64,000 nucleotides of DNA from the NCBI RefSeq assembly GCF_000003815.2, contig NC_049984.1:13390846-13454845 (forward strand), in the 5' to 3' direction. The first letter of the stretch is position 1. Each line of letters begins with the position of its first letter. The notes below the pieces were generated by a model that was not told the DNA's origin, did not search any database, and was given only the letters and a program-made list of their open reading frames with translations. This document shows, one piece after another, positions 23,701 through 34,600 of the stretch. A program made the position numbers and the translations under genes. Source of the stretch: Branchiostoma floridae. Lineage: Eukaryota > Chordata > Leptocardii > Amphioxiformes > Branchiostomatidae.

Positions 23701-25675
23701 TGAAAAGCGAATGATCCATTGGTTGTTTGTTTGTTTGTTTGTTTGTCATGGTGTGAGTCTGTAGTACCGTGAATATAATATGTGACAGCCTGCCAAGATG
23801 TAAGGCAGGAATGGTGTAAAAGAATACTAAGTGACTTGTAGAATTGGTTTGACACTCATCCAATGTTGTAGACAGGCAGAAGTTATTATGCTGACTACAC
23901 ACCCATAGTTTTGTCAAGTCGTTAGGGGTACATACTTAGGGGTATATTTTGGCTGGTTATTCTATGTTTCATTATGTATACTATAGCGTAACTTATGCAT
24001 GTCCTTACTTTTGTACTACATTGATAATGAACAAAAGTCCACTTAAGTATATCTTAAACTGAAATAATGCTGCTGCTAAAAAGCCAACAGGACTCCTGTG
24101 CTGTAAGAAGAGTCTGTAAGTTTCTGTTGGGCCCTACATGTACAGTTGTGACAGAGTCCATACCTTTCCTGACAGGTGGTGGAAGGGTAGGAAAGCTGTA
24201 CGAGTCGGTGGAATGCTACAACCCCAAAACTCAGCTCTGGAGCTCTGTCAGCCCCCTGGAGGAGCGGCGCTTCCACGCCTGCGCTACCGGAACCCTCGGG
24301 AACGAGCTGTACGTCGTCGGGGGGTTCCGGAAGCTGGAGTGTCCCAGTTCTGTGCACCAGGAGATCAAGTTCTGTGGGGGAGAAGTGTACAGCGAGGCTG
24401 CTGGGAGGTGGGTTTGTTTGTTTGTCTGTTTCACAAAACTGGTAAACTGGTATAACACAGTTTTGTGCAGTTGTTACAAGCTGCATAGGACCGGAGTATC
24501 AATAATATAAGTTTGATCCCTTCATTCCATGGGAAGGACCCCAACGGGACCTCAAGCTCTACATCCCATTCAGGCAGACGTCCATATCCAAAGCCAGGTA
24601 CCCATTTTCACCTGCTTCAAGTGAGAAAATAGGTATAAATTGCTTTTCCTAATTGGGGCCTGGTATGGGTTCGAACTCGGAACTTTTAGATTCCAAGTCA
24701 ACAACTCTAATCACAAGAATATATAATAATATGATATAAAATAAGGTACCAGGGTACTGCTGACTCTGCTCCTGTAGGTGTCACCAAAACACAGGGCTCA
24801 GAGACAGCTAGATTTTCAAGATTTTGTTTTTGAAAAAAAAAAAAAAATTATTTTTGACCAAACTGCTGGTGTTGTCCTCAGGTGGTTCAAGGTCAGCACC
24901 AACACCATGTGCACCATGACGGGGTCGTCTATAGTCAACTCTGCTGTCACCATAGGCAGCAGTGTGTATGTGGTGGGAGACCTGGATGTGGGTAAGTACT
25001 GACTTTCATAAGGGCTTCGTACCTAATACCTGCAACGTTGTTTAGGCACATGTCCAGGCCTGAATGTCCAAACTAAGGCATGCGTGGACACTATTTTTGT
25101 AGACTTGATAGTAAGTGACAATTTTGATAACCTTGCAGTTAAAAATTTAAGAAATCTTCAAATAGACTTGTTTTGATATTCAAATTGTGTAAATCCCCAA
25201 AGATGACATTTCACCCCTAAAGAGGTCAGCTACATGTTTAAACCTTTGACCAAATTTAGGTATAGGTACAGGTTTGTACTTGTGCCCATTTAAAATCTGC
25301 TGGATTTTCTGATTGACCATGACCATGTAGACATGATGAGACAGTGTTTGACTCCCCTCAGGTCATCAGTACAACAGTATCCGTGAGTTCCGGATCCCGA
25401 CGCAGACTTGGCACTGCGTGATGCGGGACTTCCCCAGCGATCAGAAGAACATGCACTGTTGCACCATCCGCATGCCCAGCTGCTTCCTGTTTCGCGCGGA
25501 GCTGGAGAAACGGAAAGCCGCCATCGAGGCGCGTGCGCGGCAGATCTACACGCACGCCGCCACGCAGCGGTCCCCCGAGCGGTACGGTTCCGGGGGGATG
25601 ACGGGAGCCATGGGGGCCATGGCGCGAGGGGAGGATGGGGAGGGAGGGGAAGGTGGGGAGGGAGGGGAGCAGTAA
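17551..25675 (+). CDS. GAN: Gigaxonin-like BTB-BACK-Kelch protein, complete eight-exon gene
   Basis: Joining 17551-17756, 20486-21178, 21747-21874, 22929-23110, 23520-23646, 24176-24407, 24882-24991 and 25362-25675 gives 663 residues; every junction is GT-AG and in phase. Domains: BTB about 33-145, BACK about 148-250, six Kelch blades about 285-610. Landmarks such as LQAADILLMTDLKDLCCEFL, KLYESVECYNP and YVVGDLDVG match human gigaxonin (597 aa) far better than other KLHL proteins, as does QK before the BTB LSAAS motif. Gigaxonin recruits substrates, notably intermediate-filament proteins and MAP1B, to CUL3 for ubiquitination in the cytoplasm. The C-terminus is longer than in human, ending in a Gly/Glu-rich tail. 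In-frame TAA at 17542-17544 fixes the start. Introns are 370-2729 bp. The 3' UTR runs into an assembly gap. Confidence 0.93.
17866..18075. mobile_element. Degenerate relative of the 5995-6174 TIR element, in GAN intron 1
   Basis: It shares TTCGTACGA, GATGTC and TTTCAAGCAGGC in order with the element at 5995-6174, and has weak inverted ends (GTCACATTCGTCGTGATC versus the complement of GACGATCGTGAC). Boundaries are approximate. Confidence 0.4.
19726..20095. mobile_element. PIF/Harbinger-like MITE with TTA duplication, in GAN intron 1
   Basis: Body 19729-20092 (364 bp) has inverted ends of about 35-40 bp beginning GGCCACACCAATTTAAT and continuing TCTTGGTTCACGGATT. TTA flanks both sides (19726-19728, 20093-20095), the 3-bp target typical of PIF/Harbinger elements. 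AT-rich interior with no transposase. Confidence 0.75.
20486..21178 (+). CDS. GAN: GAN exon 2 (rest of BTB, BACK, start of Kelch)
   Basis: The acceptor follows TTTCTTTTTCTGCAG. It encodes residues 70-299 and parts of the flanking codons, including VEYIYTGKIDISEDNVQDIL of BTB, the BACK domain and the first Kelch strand (VAIGGESR). Phase 2 at both ends. This large exon carrying BACK is GC-richer than the surrounding introns. Confidence 0.95.
21313..21401 (+). pseudogene. Fossil fragment of a non-LTR retrotransposon reverse transcriptase
   Basis: One frame inside GAN intron 2 reads YASCVWNPCTKKDKDELERV and then QNKAARFST before a stop. This matches the characteristic C-terminal thumb-region motif of Jockey/CR1-like reverse transcriptases (YA-PVWNP, LE-VQ--AARF). 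Only about 29 residues remain, so it is a dead remnant. Confidence 0.7.
21747..21874 (+). CDS. GAN: GAN exon 3 (Kelch blade 1 to 2)
   Basis: The acceptor is TTTCCTGTCCCAG and the donor is GTTAGA; phase 2 in, phase 1 out. It encodes residues 300-342, containing SVWIDLAPLLTARKDHAV, which aligns with the human segment around LWIELAPLSMPRINHGV. Confidence 0.9.
22600..22735 (-). repeat. Dispersed repeat containing GCTAGGGGGCC, inverted copy 2
   Basis: Read on the minus strand it gives GCTGCTAGAGGGCCCAAAT, then GGACCTCAATAGC and CCAAAATTCATACA, the same block order as copy 1. It lies in GAN intron 3. Confidence 0.55.
22929..23110 (+). CDS. GAN: GAN exon 4 (Kelch blade 2 to 3)
   Basis: Phase 1 in, phase 0 out, donor GTATGT. 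It encodes residues 343-403, including GYIFVYGGIAQDGQVLYSGE and the next blade's LYAIGGEGD. The double glycine and the YDP...W spacing are standard Kelch features. Confidence 0.93.
23520..23646 (+). CDS. GAN: GAN exon 5 (Kelch blade 3 to 4)
   Basis: The acceptor is TTCCTGCAG and the donor is GTGGGT; phase 0 in, phase 1 out. It encodes residues 404-445 with ETMERYDIFSDKW and KKIYAIG. The donor is chosen because a downstream GT at 23651 would break the frame into exon 6. Confidence 0.9.
23726..23747. repeat. (GTTT)n microsatellite in GAN intron 5
   Basis: Five or so GTTT units occur here; a related TTTG run lies at 24412-24425 in intron 6. Neither affects the splice sites. Confidence 0.7.
24176..24407 (+). 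CDS. GAN: GAN exon 6 (Kelch blade 4 to 5)
   Basis: The acceptor is CCTGACAG and the donor is GTGGGT; phase 1 in, phase 2 out. It encodes residues 446-522, with GKLYESVECYNPKTQLW, LEERRFHACATG and ELYVVGGFR. ESVECY and KERRF-type motifs are conserved in vertebrate gigaxonin. Confidence 0.94.
24510..24715 (-). mobile_element. tRNA-derived SINE in GAN intron 6
   Basis: Read on the minus strand, a tRNA-like head (TTGGAATCTAAAAG, then B-box GAGTTCGAACCC) is followed by CCAGGCCCCAAT and GGTGAAAATGGGTACC. The same body blocks occur at 37977-38104 and 47117-47140. Boundaries are approximate. Confidence 0.6.
24882..24991 (+). CDS. GAN: GAN exon 7 (Kelch blade 5 to 6)
   Basis: The acceptor is TTGTCCTCAG and the donor is GTAAGT; phase 2 in, phase 1 out. 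It encodes residues 523-559: WFKVSTNTMCTMTGSS, then VTIGSSVYVVGDLDV, matching the human IGASIYVIGDLDT region. Confidence 0.92.
25362..25675 (+). CDS. GAN: GAN exon 8 (last Kelch strand and C-terminal tail, stop)
   Basis: Phase 1 in, ends TAA. It encodes residues 560-663. REFRIPTQTWHCV and SCFLFRAELE align with the human C-terminus, which ends soon after. Here about 45 more residues follow: a basic, probably helical stretch (EKRKAAIEARARQIY), then a Gly/Met/Ala run and repeated GEGGE. Confidence 0.9.
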
Positions 25676-25899
25676 CAGCTTACTCTTAAACCAAGCCTAA
25701 GAACTTTAGAATCTACAATCGCAACAACCACTCCTTAGGCCTAGCAAAATTAAGGTGTTTTTGATTATGGGCCTGAGAATATTAGGGTTTGTAGATAGGG
25801 AATCTCTCTTTTTTTAAAACTTTTGGATATCACTGCATAGGGGCCCCCTACACTCAAATGCACTGGTAAGAACACTGATGTGAGAAAATGGTGTCGCCA

Positions 25900-26113
25900 N
25901 NNNNNNNNNNNNNNNNNNNNNNNNNNNNNNNNNNNNNNNNNNNNNNNNNNNNNNNNNNNNNNNNNNNNNNNNNNNNNNNNNNNNNNNNNNNNNNNNNNNN
26001 NNNNNNNNNNNNNNNNNNNNNNNNNNNNNNNNNNNNNNNNNNNNNNNNNNNNNNNNNNNNNNNNNNNNNNNNNNNNNNNNNNNNNNNNNNNNNNNNNNNN
26101 NNNNNNNNNNNNN
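25900..26113. other. Assembly gap (214 Ns)
   Basis: An unbroken run of N, about 225 bp past the GAN stop codon, so part of the 3' UTR is missing. Confidence 1.
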
Positions 26114-29090
26114 TGGGTTGGTCTAGTAACTGGAAACACAAGGTTTTCTCTAGGCCTTACGAAGCCATGTTGACTAAGTGCAGGTAGATAGAGGTATGCT
26201 GCATTATAGTTGTGCTGCTTGCATGATCAATGTGGTTAAAGGAATACTCATACTCTCATTGTTCCAAATTGGTGATTATAGTGGGGCCAAGAGTGAGTTG
26301 ATATTCATATATATACACTGATATTCATGTGCAAGATAAATGTGATATTTATGTATACATGTCTACAAAAACTGTATTTAGTGTTGTATCACACATTTGG
26401 TGGTAGAGTACAGTACTCCAAGCCAATGTTCTATATTTTTAGAGCTCATATTTTACTTTTGTGATGTTTCATAGATGTTATGTTCAACTACATGTACAAA
26501 GTATGTGGTAATTTTTTAAGATGGCAGAGTTTTTATAAAGCTCAGATGTGTAGCAAATGTGTGCCTTTCATCTTGTAAAAGATTTATGCCAGCTAAGATG
26601 TTACAACTTTTATTTCAAGTTAGAAATATGAATGTAGACAAATGTATTTATTACTGATGGGTGAATGCTAACTTTAAATTGGCTATAGGTATTGTGCTAA
26701 TGTATTGTGCTCAGAAGATATGCTCTAAAGCCTATGTCTGTATCTTAATGCTAAGATAGGTCCATATTTATCTCGGTGTATGTTTCAACATTTGTATATG
26801 AAAACCTGTAGTCTGTGTGCATATCAAATGTACATGTAACTTCTGGTGTCTCGATGTAAGGAAGTAACGCAGTATGGAGTACAGGGAATTGTGCAAAAGC
26901 TATTTTTGTTGCATGGAGATATTTAGACTGCTACAGATTTTTTAACTGTAATGATATAATTGTATTTTTAATGTCTGCAATGTGCATAATTTAGATTTAT
27001 TCCAGAACTGTCAAAAAGACAAAGAAAGACCTCGAAGTGTGATGTACAAATAGGACTTTGCAAGGAGCTTAGGTATACTATATGTCACGAGAAAAACATG
27101 AGTTAAAAAACTGTATTGAAGAAGGTGATTCAGTGTCTGAAGCATATGATCATGATTGGTGGGATTAATTGGTGTAGTCATAACAAATTTGAACTATATG
27201 AGGAAACATGCTAATTATTAGATACTAGTATTGTACATTACGAATTCAGGACTTCAGCATTTATTGAAGGAAAAGGAATGGATAACACTTGGTGTTAAAA
27301 TAACATTTGGAATGGTGTCTTGTGTCGTATGTGTTTATTTGGCCATTTCTTGTAAAGGAAGACCATCCATCTACAGAACAAGAAAGTAACAATACACATA
27401 TTTACACCAACATAGGTCCAGTGTAGTCTTTTTCCTTATTGTGTCATTATCAAGAACTGCCCTTCTTGCATGAGTAGAAACAAGTGCTTTTGAAAAAGCC
27501 TTGAATTGGTCTATTTTCTATCAAAATACATTACACGGGATTTGTTGAGCAAAGAAAAAGCACTCCGTTATAACTGGGGTTCGAACCTACGCCTGCTTTC
27601 CACCCTCATAAACATAATATATTCAAAACGGGGTATTCATACATTTCTTTCAATTTGTAAATCACCAAAATGATATTTTCAAGTCAAATGATAAATTTCA
27701 TTTATACAATTTATTAATGCACATTGTTGATCAATGTTTAATCTTGTAAGGTAACAATGGGTAAAGGCACCATCTGATCTCACAATGAGGGTTGTGGTAA
27801 CAAAATCAACTCCTGCAATACCATTACCCTTAAATAGGTGGTGTTCTTGACACGCCAATGCCAAATCTACTTAATCGTTTTGCTCTTGCACTTTAGATTT
27901 ACTCCGCTAGGTGGTGCTTTTTACATAAAAAACCTGGACAATCTTTTCCTTACATGGGACTACGAGGTTTTCTTGTCTGTGATGTTTGTGGTTATGTTAT
28001 TTGAAAGTGATAGATATACAAACTGTAATATCTATGACTAGATAGTTGTGATATTCAGATGTAGCTGGACATTATGAACCAACCTTAATTGGAACCAATT
28101 AGACCGTTAAGTTAAACACCAGTACAAAACAAGATTGTAAGAAAATAACCATTTATTACTCAGTGTGAGCTAAAATCAAACAATAGCAACAGCTTAGCCA
28201 CATAAGTACTGACAGATGTTACTATATTTCTACCATTTCCTGTGTATAAACATCAAACTTACCAGTACATTCTATAAGGCTAATTACTCATCAGTATACC
28301 TAATTGATTCTACACAGAAGAAACAATAGTGTTATTTAGTTATGTATCTGAACTAGTGAATATAGTCAAGTGTTTCAATGTTAAAATTGCTGTACCACAA
28401 AATACATGTATGTAGAGCAATGCTGCATCTCACAATACCATGAAACTATATCAAATAGTAACATTAGTTGAACAGTTCTAAAACATGGCTTTTATGAAGT
28501 GAAAACTGCTGTGTGTCTAATGTGCTATCATCAGTAGTCAATTAGTACATAGAATTTCTCAGCAAGTCTCAAGGGACTATGGAACAGGGGAACTGTGGAG
28601 GAGTGGTTACTCCCAGCAAAGGGTTTGTTCACCAAATAGTTGGTACATGTGATAAAATTACACATTCTATCTTTTACCATGGTATCATTACTATAAAGAA
28701 TACATCATGTATCAGAACACATTGTGCCTAATGCTTTTGTGTGAATGACATTGAAGGCTGACGACACCGGGTTCTGGAGAAATTCTCTATTTGGAAATGT
28801 AGCTGCTGCTTTGGTGGAATGCCACTGTCAATCAATTTTGGTTGTTGAATGGTGATAAATATCCCCTGGGGACTGAAAAAAGTGGTTTCTGGTTGGGTAA
28901 AACAATTGGTTGCTTAACAGCAGACCGTTAACTATGTCTATGTAAAATTGGATGGGATTATTTTATTTTGGTTTATGACTGCAGGTGGTTGGCTGCACCA
29001 GGAGGTTGGCTGGCAAGGTTTGACTGACAGTAGAAGGATGGCTACAGCAGCTTTATTCATTAATTACTGCTGTAGTCAGGGGTGGGGAAG

Positions 29091-29305
29091 TATTGTAAAT
29101 GCATTTAAGTTTGCGGGGAATCGATTTCGCGGTAGTGGGAAAAAGGACTTTTCGCGGTGGTTTTAAGTTCGTGGGTGCACCATGCACTGTAGTCAGTTAA
29201 TGCCATGAAAAAAAAACGTACACGGTGGTTTTAAGTTTGCGGTGAAGCAGCCACCACGAAAACCGCGGCCATTAAACCACCGCTAAATATTCAACATTTA
29301 CATAC
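29091..29305. mobile_element. TACTGTAAA-family MITE, long subfamily, copy A4
   Basis: The left end TATTGTAAATGCATTTAAG pairs inverted with AACATTTACATA. Internal CACCATGCACTGTAGTC and CGGTGGTTTTAAGTT blocks match copies A3 and A5. Confidence 0.75.
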
Positions 29306-30647
29306 TATGTTAACCATTGTGATGGTTTAATCAATGTATAAAAAATTCAGTGAATGTTTTGGTCATAACACAATATTCTTGGCAAAGGTAAAAGTAAATA
29401 GGATCAATTCAATAAAAGAATTATCATAAATTTTGTCCAAAATTTGTCATACAATCACTCTGAATTCATATCCATTAACCGGTATTCAAGATGGACCCCG
29501 AAACTGACACATTGAATAGTCTCCATGGTATTACACTGGGGTCATACCCTTTTGAATGGTTATAAAATGGTAAGGGTCTAAGACATTTGGAGTTGCAAGT
29601 TGCATGCTAGTGACTTTCTAAAAAAAGTGAGTCAACTCTGTAAACTGTACAGATACCATACTACTCTACGTGTTGAAAAAAACTAGAGATGGATCCCTTT
29701 CGCTAACCTTCTACCATCTTGGATTTTGCAGTCATAAAGACATTTGTCAACTGACTAAGTATCAACATGGCAGACCTAGACTCAAGGCAGAAACAGTTAC
29801 GTGTGATAGAAGTACAAATATGTACAGTACACATGGACAGCTTGGCTGTCTCTTACAGGGTCATGAGAGAAGGAGAAAGGACAAAGTGATCCACTGATGA
29901 CTACCTCTGGAAAGTAATGAATTACAGTACATGTATAACCTTGAAGCAACTACAGCTAGGAAAACTAAAGAACCTATAACCTCTCTGCTATAATACTGTA
30001 CATGTAAAATAAACTCTGTTAGATACTCCTATAGTTTCTTACAGTATATACACATATTATGTTCCCTGCTACAGAATTCCAGTATATTTAAACACTGAAG
30101 TTGAACTCTACTTTTAGTTCATTTTCATTAGGTATATATATATAAAAGCAGCAATATGAGTTTCACATTCTCTAAAACTCCAGAGTTGAATGCTTCTTCA
30201 TAGTTTATATCACAATGTTAAATGTTTGGTATTAGAATCTGGGATATTTACAATGTTAAATAACACCAGTTAAAACGACACTTCCTGTTAAAATTCTACC
30301 CAATAAGGTTAAAGACTCTTGAGGTATTTACTGAGGAAAAAAGTTGTGTACTTCATTTGTTCCACATAGCCCCAAAACTACACACCTCCAACATATGTGA
30401 TAATCTAATTCTATCATGCATTCACACCACTTTCAGAACCAGACCTTAGTTTCTGTCAGTTTGACAGGACAGAATTCCGGAGAAGTCCCTACATGTAACA
30501 CTTGACAATGTGCAGCAGATTTCACAGTACTTATCTGCACTGTGCTATGCTTACCTGTAAAATATGCCTAACTTTATCCCATGTTCCCCCATCGTTACAT
30601 TTCTCGTGTTTGTACAATGCTGCTGCCTGAGGTCTTCTCAGATACCC

Positions 30648-31480
30648 AGGGGACATTGCTGTCTATGCTTCAGAGGTTGTTGATTCCAATGGTCCAGATG
30701 TCCTTGTTGTTAATGGTTCAAAGGTCAAAGCTATCAATGGTCCAAAGGTCAATGTTGTCAATGGTTCAGGGGTCATAGCTGTCAATAGTTCAAAGGTCAT
30801 GGCTGTCAATGGTTCAAAGGTCAAAGCTATCAGTGATCCAAAGGTCAATGCTGTCAATGGTCCAAAGGTCATTGCTGTCAATGGTTCAAAGGTCATTGCT
30901 ATCAATGGTTCAGGGGTCACAGCTGTCAATAGTTAAGGTCATGGATGTCAATGGTTCAAAGGTCATTGCTGTCAATGGTTCAAAGGCCATTGCTGACAAT
31001 GGTTCAGGGGTCATAGCTAAAAATGGTCCAAAGGTCATTGCTGTCAATGTTCCAGGGGACATCGCTATCAATGATTCAAAGGCCAAAGCTATCAATGGTT
31101 GAAAGGTCATTCCTGCCAGGTCTAAAGGTAATGGTTGGCAATGGTCTAAAGGTCATTGCTGTCAATAGTTCAAAGGTCATTGCAGTCAATGGTTCAGGGG
31201 TCATAGCTAAAAATGGTCCAAAGGTCATTGCTGTCAATGTTCCAGGGGACATCGCTATCAATGATTCAAAGGCCAAAGCTATCAATGGTTGAAAGGTCAT
31301 TCCTGCCAGGTCTAAAGGTAATGGTTGGCAATGGTCACTGTTGTCAATGATCAAAAGGTCATAGCTTGTCAATAATCCAAATGGATTATCTGTCAAAAGT
31401 CCAAAGGTCATTGCTGTCCATGCTGGTTCCTCTTGAGGCCTTTGCTATAGATGCCCTGGAGATCATTGCTGTCCAGTGCT
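30648..31480. repeat. 24-bp minisatellite with DR1-type nuclear-receptor motifs
   Basis: Roughly 28-30 diverged units of about 24 bp follow the pattern AATGGTTCAAAGGTCATTGCTGTC. The core GGTTCAAAGGTCA (two AGGTCA-type half-sites spaced by one base) is exact at 30715, 30811, 30883 and 30953. Variants with GGTCCA or AGTTCA in the first half are frequent. Because 24 is a multiple of 3, long frames stay open on both strands; these are not genes. The array begins within about 60 bp of the DUF445 stop codon on its 3' side, so it is likely in the 3' UTR or flank. Confidence 0.85.
30997..31336. repeat. Higher-order duplication (period 190 bp) inside the minisatellite
   Basis: 30997-31146 and 31187-31336 are identical over 150 bp, while neighbouring 24-bp units differ at many positions. 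The sequence between is a similar but diverged set of units. This implies a recent duplication of about eight units. Confidence 0.85.
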
Positions 31481-31538
31481 GTTTTTTCTTAGACATATGT
31501 CCTGACCACACTTTGCACTCTGCTACAACACCAGGATG

Positions 31539-31646
31539 CTATGTGAAGATGGCGACGACCTCTGCTATGGTTCCCAAAAGTGCACCGAAGACGTTTCCCC
31601 AGACAACAAGCCACCCTAGGTGCTGTCGTATCATCTGTTCCACAAG
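31539..31646 (-). CDS. DUF445 gene exon 10 (C-terminal membrane helix, stop)
   Basis: The acceptor is CCCTACCCTCCAG, phase 0. Thirty-five residues and TAG. IRQHLGWLVVWGNVFGALLG is the most diagnostic DUF445 segment: the (R/K)xHLGWLVVWG(G/N)xFG pattern closes bacterial members too. Confidence 0.9.
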   Translation of the reverse strand, partial: LVEQMIRQHLGWLVVWGNVFGALLGTIAEVVAIFT

Positions 31647-34600
31647 CTGGAGGGTAGGGGTATGGGTGTGTTAGCGAGAAAGTAAAACAGAAAAAATCAA
31701 CATTGAAACTACTCCAAATAGCAGTTACTCAAATAAAATGGATATGATTTTGGAATTGGTCAGATGCTTCAGGTAGAATCAACTACCTTTCATTGGTGAC
31801 ACTTGTATAGCAAGGTCTGTTGAAGAGCAGGTTTCTAATAAAAAAACTACTGATTGATATGCAAATTAGGTGAGTACAAATTTTAGATACTCCAATAGGA
31901 GACAAACATAAGACAAATCCAGCTGCTTGAGCAACTGCTATTTGGCATCTCTTATTACCTGGAAGTCTAACCTTAATTGATGCATTAAAACTACTATTTT
32001 GAAGTTCTTGATAAGTTGCATGATGAGGACACAATTACCACATTAAAACAGCTCAAGGCCTTATGATATGAAAGACATTGTCAATTATGTGGAAAAAATG
32101 AAAAAGAAGATCTCCTTATGCAATGCCAATCTAAGATGATCCATTTCTCGCACAACAAGAAATATTGGTTGGAGATCTAACAGGTAAAAAAACCCTACTT
32201 CCTGACCTTTTTGACCTTTGGTGGTGTGAACTCCTCCATCTTTACTGTCATCATCTCATCCACCTGTGCTCGCATGCTCTCCGCATTCATGAACTCAAAA
32301 GTTTTCAGGTTTTTGGCAAGCTGTAGGGCATAGGATAACAAATCAAACAAGAAATCTGAGATCTTACTCCTCTGTGAAATATTGTTTTTTTTTTAAATTT
32401 CAGAGCACAACTTTTGCACTACAACAAATTATACTCAACAAGCCCCAAACCACCTGCCGGTATTCCAAATTGTAGTCACTAACCTTGTTGAGGCAGACCA
32501 GATGTATGTGGACTATATCAAACTACTTTCAGGAAGGGGGTCACATATTCCTACGCACGGTCCCCAACCAGCTAATCGCCTATGTGGGGACCCTGCTATC
32601 TGAAGGGCCACCCCCGGTTACTGACCTAATTATTAATGAGCTTACCCTTATATGGGAACCAGGCAATCAGTGCCCGATCAGGCCTTTGCAAGATCCCTTT
32701 TGAAAACTGAAAGGCTATTCTCTGACTGGCTGACAGCTAGTTTGTGGCGGTGCTCACAGTAACCGGGAGTGGCCCTTCAAATAGGAGGAGGATGGTTTGT
32801 CAGTTTTGCTGCAGATCTGAAAGTTATGATAGGGGGCCTAAAATTGAATGCCATGATTCTTTGTGACCTCAATGACAACCCATATTCCAAAATTAATACA
32901 AATCCATTCATTACACCTTCTGTAATAGTATAAGAGTTGATTCAGACTATTTGTCCACAGCTGCAATGAAGCAAAACATCTGATAACATGACTCACCACC
33001 GGTGTCATGTCTCTGCTGAGGCCCTTCATCAGGGGCTGGATCATCTTACTGAGCTTCCCAGCATCCACCCCCATCATGGCCAGCATCATCCCTGGGGAGG
33101 GGAGAGGACAGGCTTAACAACCACCTTACACTACAGGGGAGGAGAACTTACAGACAGGAGTTACCTTTAAAAACTGTTCAGTTGGAAATATACTACAAAG
33201 GGAGACAATTATGTATTGTAAAAATCTTCTATTAGATTCATAAACAGAGCAAGAAAGTTGCAATTGCATTTGATTTCATGAATCAGTCAGATAAGGAACA
33301 TGAACTTTTCTCAGCCCTTTACCTGTGCTAGTTGTACGACGGAAAATTCCTTGTGGCCAGAAAACAAGGCATTAGATATGAATAGAAGTTGGGTAGTAAG
33401 ACTTGGAAAAAATTGTTACAATACACTTGAAGCATTTGACACCAACAATTCTATATCTAGAGAGAAAATTACAAAGAGACAATACATTCCTCATGAGAAT
33501 GTATTTTTGTGACAATACGGACGACATTGGGTAGTGCACGAGATATAGTACATGCATGTATCTCTACATTACATAGGACTACAGGAAACATTAAATGCAG
33601 TATCAACACCCAGTGACGGAATTATAAGGACATGCACATACCTTCTGGCTTCTTGTAGAGCTTCTGGACCTGGTTGTCTATGATCTGCATGACTCGTTCT
33701 GACTGCAGTAATCTCTGCAGTTTACTCTCTGGGACAAAACAACAGGTGATATATAGTACTACATGCTGCAGATGTGAAGGGACAGAATATGGGGACTATT
33801 CTATTCTGATGTTTACTTCATGTACCTTTTTTTTACACATTGAATTTGGGCTTAAATGTCTTATACTGTGTCTTATTTCTAGTTCTCCACATTTGATGTA
33901 ACTTTACATTTAGTTCACAAAATCTACAGTGAGGAAGGCAAATAATGTTCAATGGAGCATTATATCATACATGAATGGCATCTTGTCAGATTATATACAG
34001 CATTCTATGTTCTTAAGCAGAATTCATGTACATTCATCACAAGTATATTGAAACATTGCATAAGGCCACAGCAAGTACAATTCATCAGTGTGGCAGTGTT
34101 GAGTGCAGTTGCAAATGCAATATGTAATACAAGGCTACTACAATGCTGTCACTTATCATCAATAAGAAATAAAAGACTTATGGTCTCTATTTTGAAAATC
34201 ATGGCATCCTGTTTTTGTTTTTCATCCATACTGTTTTTTCACTCTGGCATTATTTTGGGTATCCTTGAAATCTACTTAATGTAGCTAAACAGCCAATTAG
34301 CATGAAAAGAGCCCAAACTAACCACATCTTTGGGAGGCACCATCAGTTTCCAACATTGTGCACAGAAAATGCTTCTTTTGGAGCTACACAAACAACACAA
34401 ACAACTAAAACAGAAAGAGATCATCGATCTAGTATAAAATTAAGAAATAACTACAAGGGACAAAAGGATTTGACAATTGCGAAGAAAAAATACAACCAAG
34501 TAGACAAAAAAGAACTGATGGAAAGAAAACAAGAGAGTGGCTACTATCTCAACTTTACACTGCCAGAAATAAATCACAATGAAATGGTATGAAATTAGAA

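Larger units (their letters stand above)
25676..31538. other. Convergent intergenic region, GAN 3' UTR to DUF445 gene 3' end
   Basis: This stretch contains the GAN 3' UTR (extent unknown; no clear AATAAA seen before 28 kb), an assembly gap, a MITE copy at 29091-29305 and the minisatellite at 30648-31480. No coding exon is recognisable. A B-box-like GGGGTTCGAACC at 27577-27588 lacks a matching A box. Confidence 0.6.

Noticed and set aside
27560-27610. Possible tRNA with B box GGGGTTCGAACC
   Set aside because: No A box at the right distance and no cloverleaf pairing; at most a tRNA-derived repeat relic.
30581-31411. Repetitive open frames on both strands (NGSKVIAV-like and its complement)
   Set aside because: The 24-bp unit is divisible by three, so frames stay open by repetition; opposite strands are open equally and no start context or splice sites fit.
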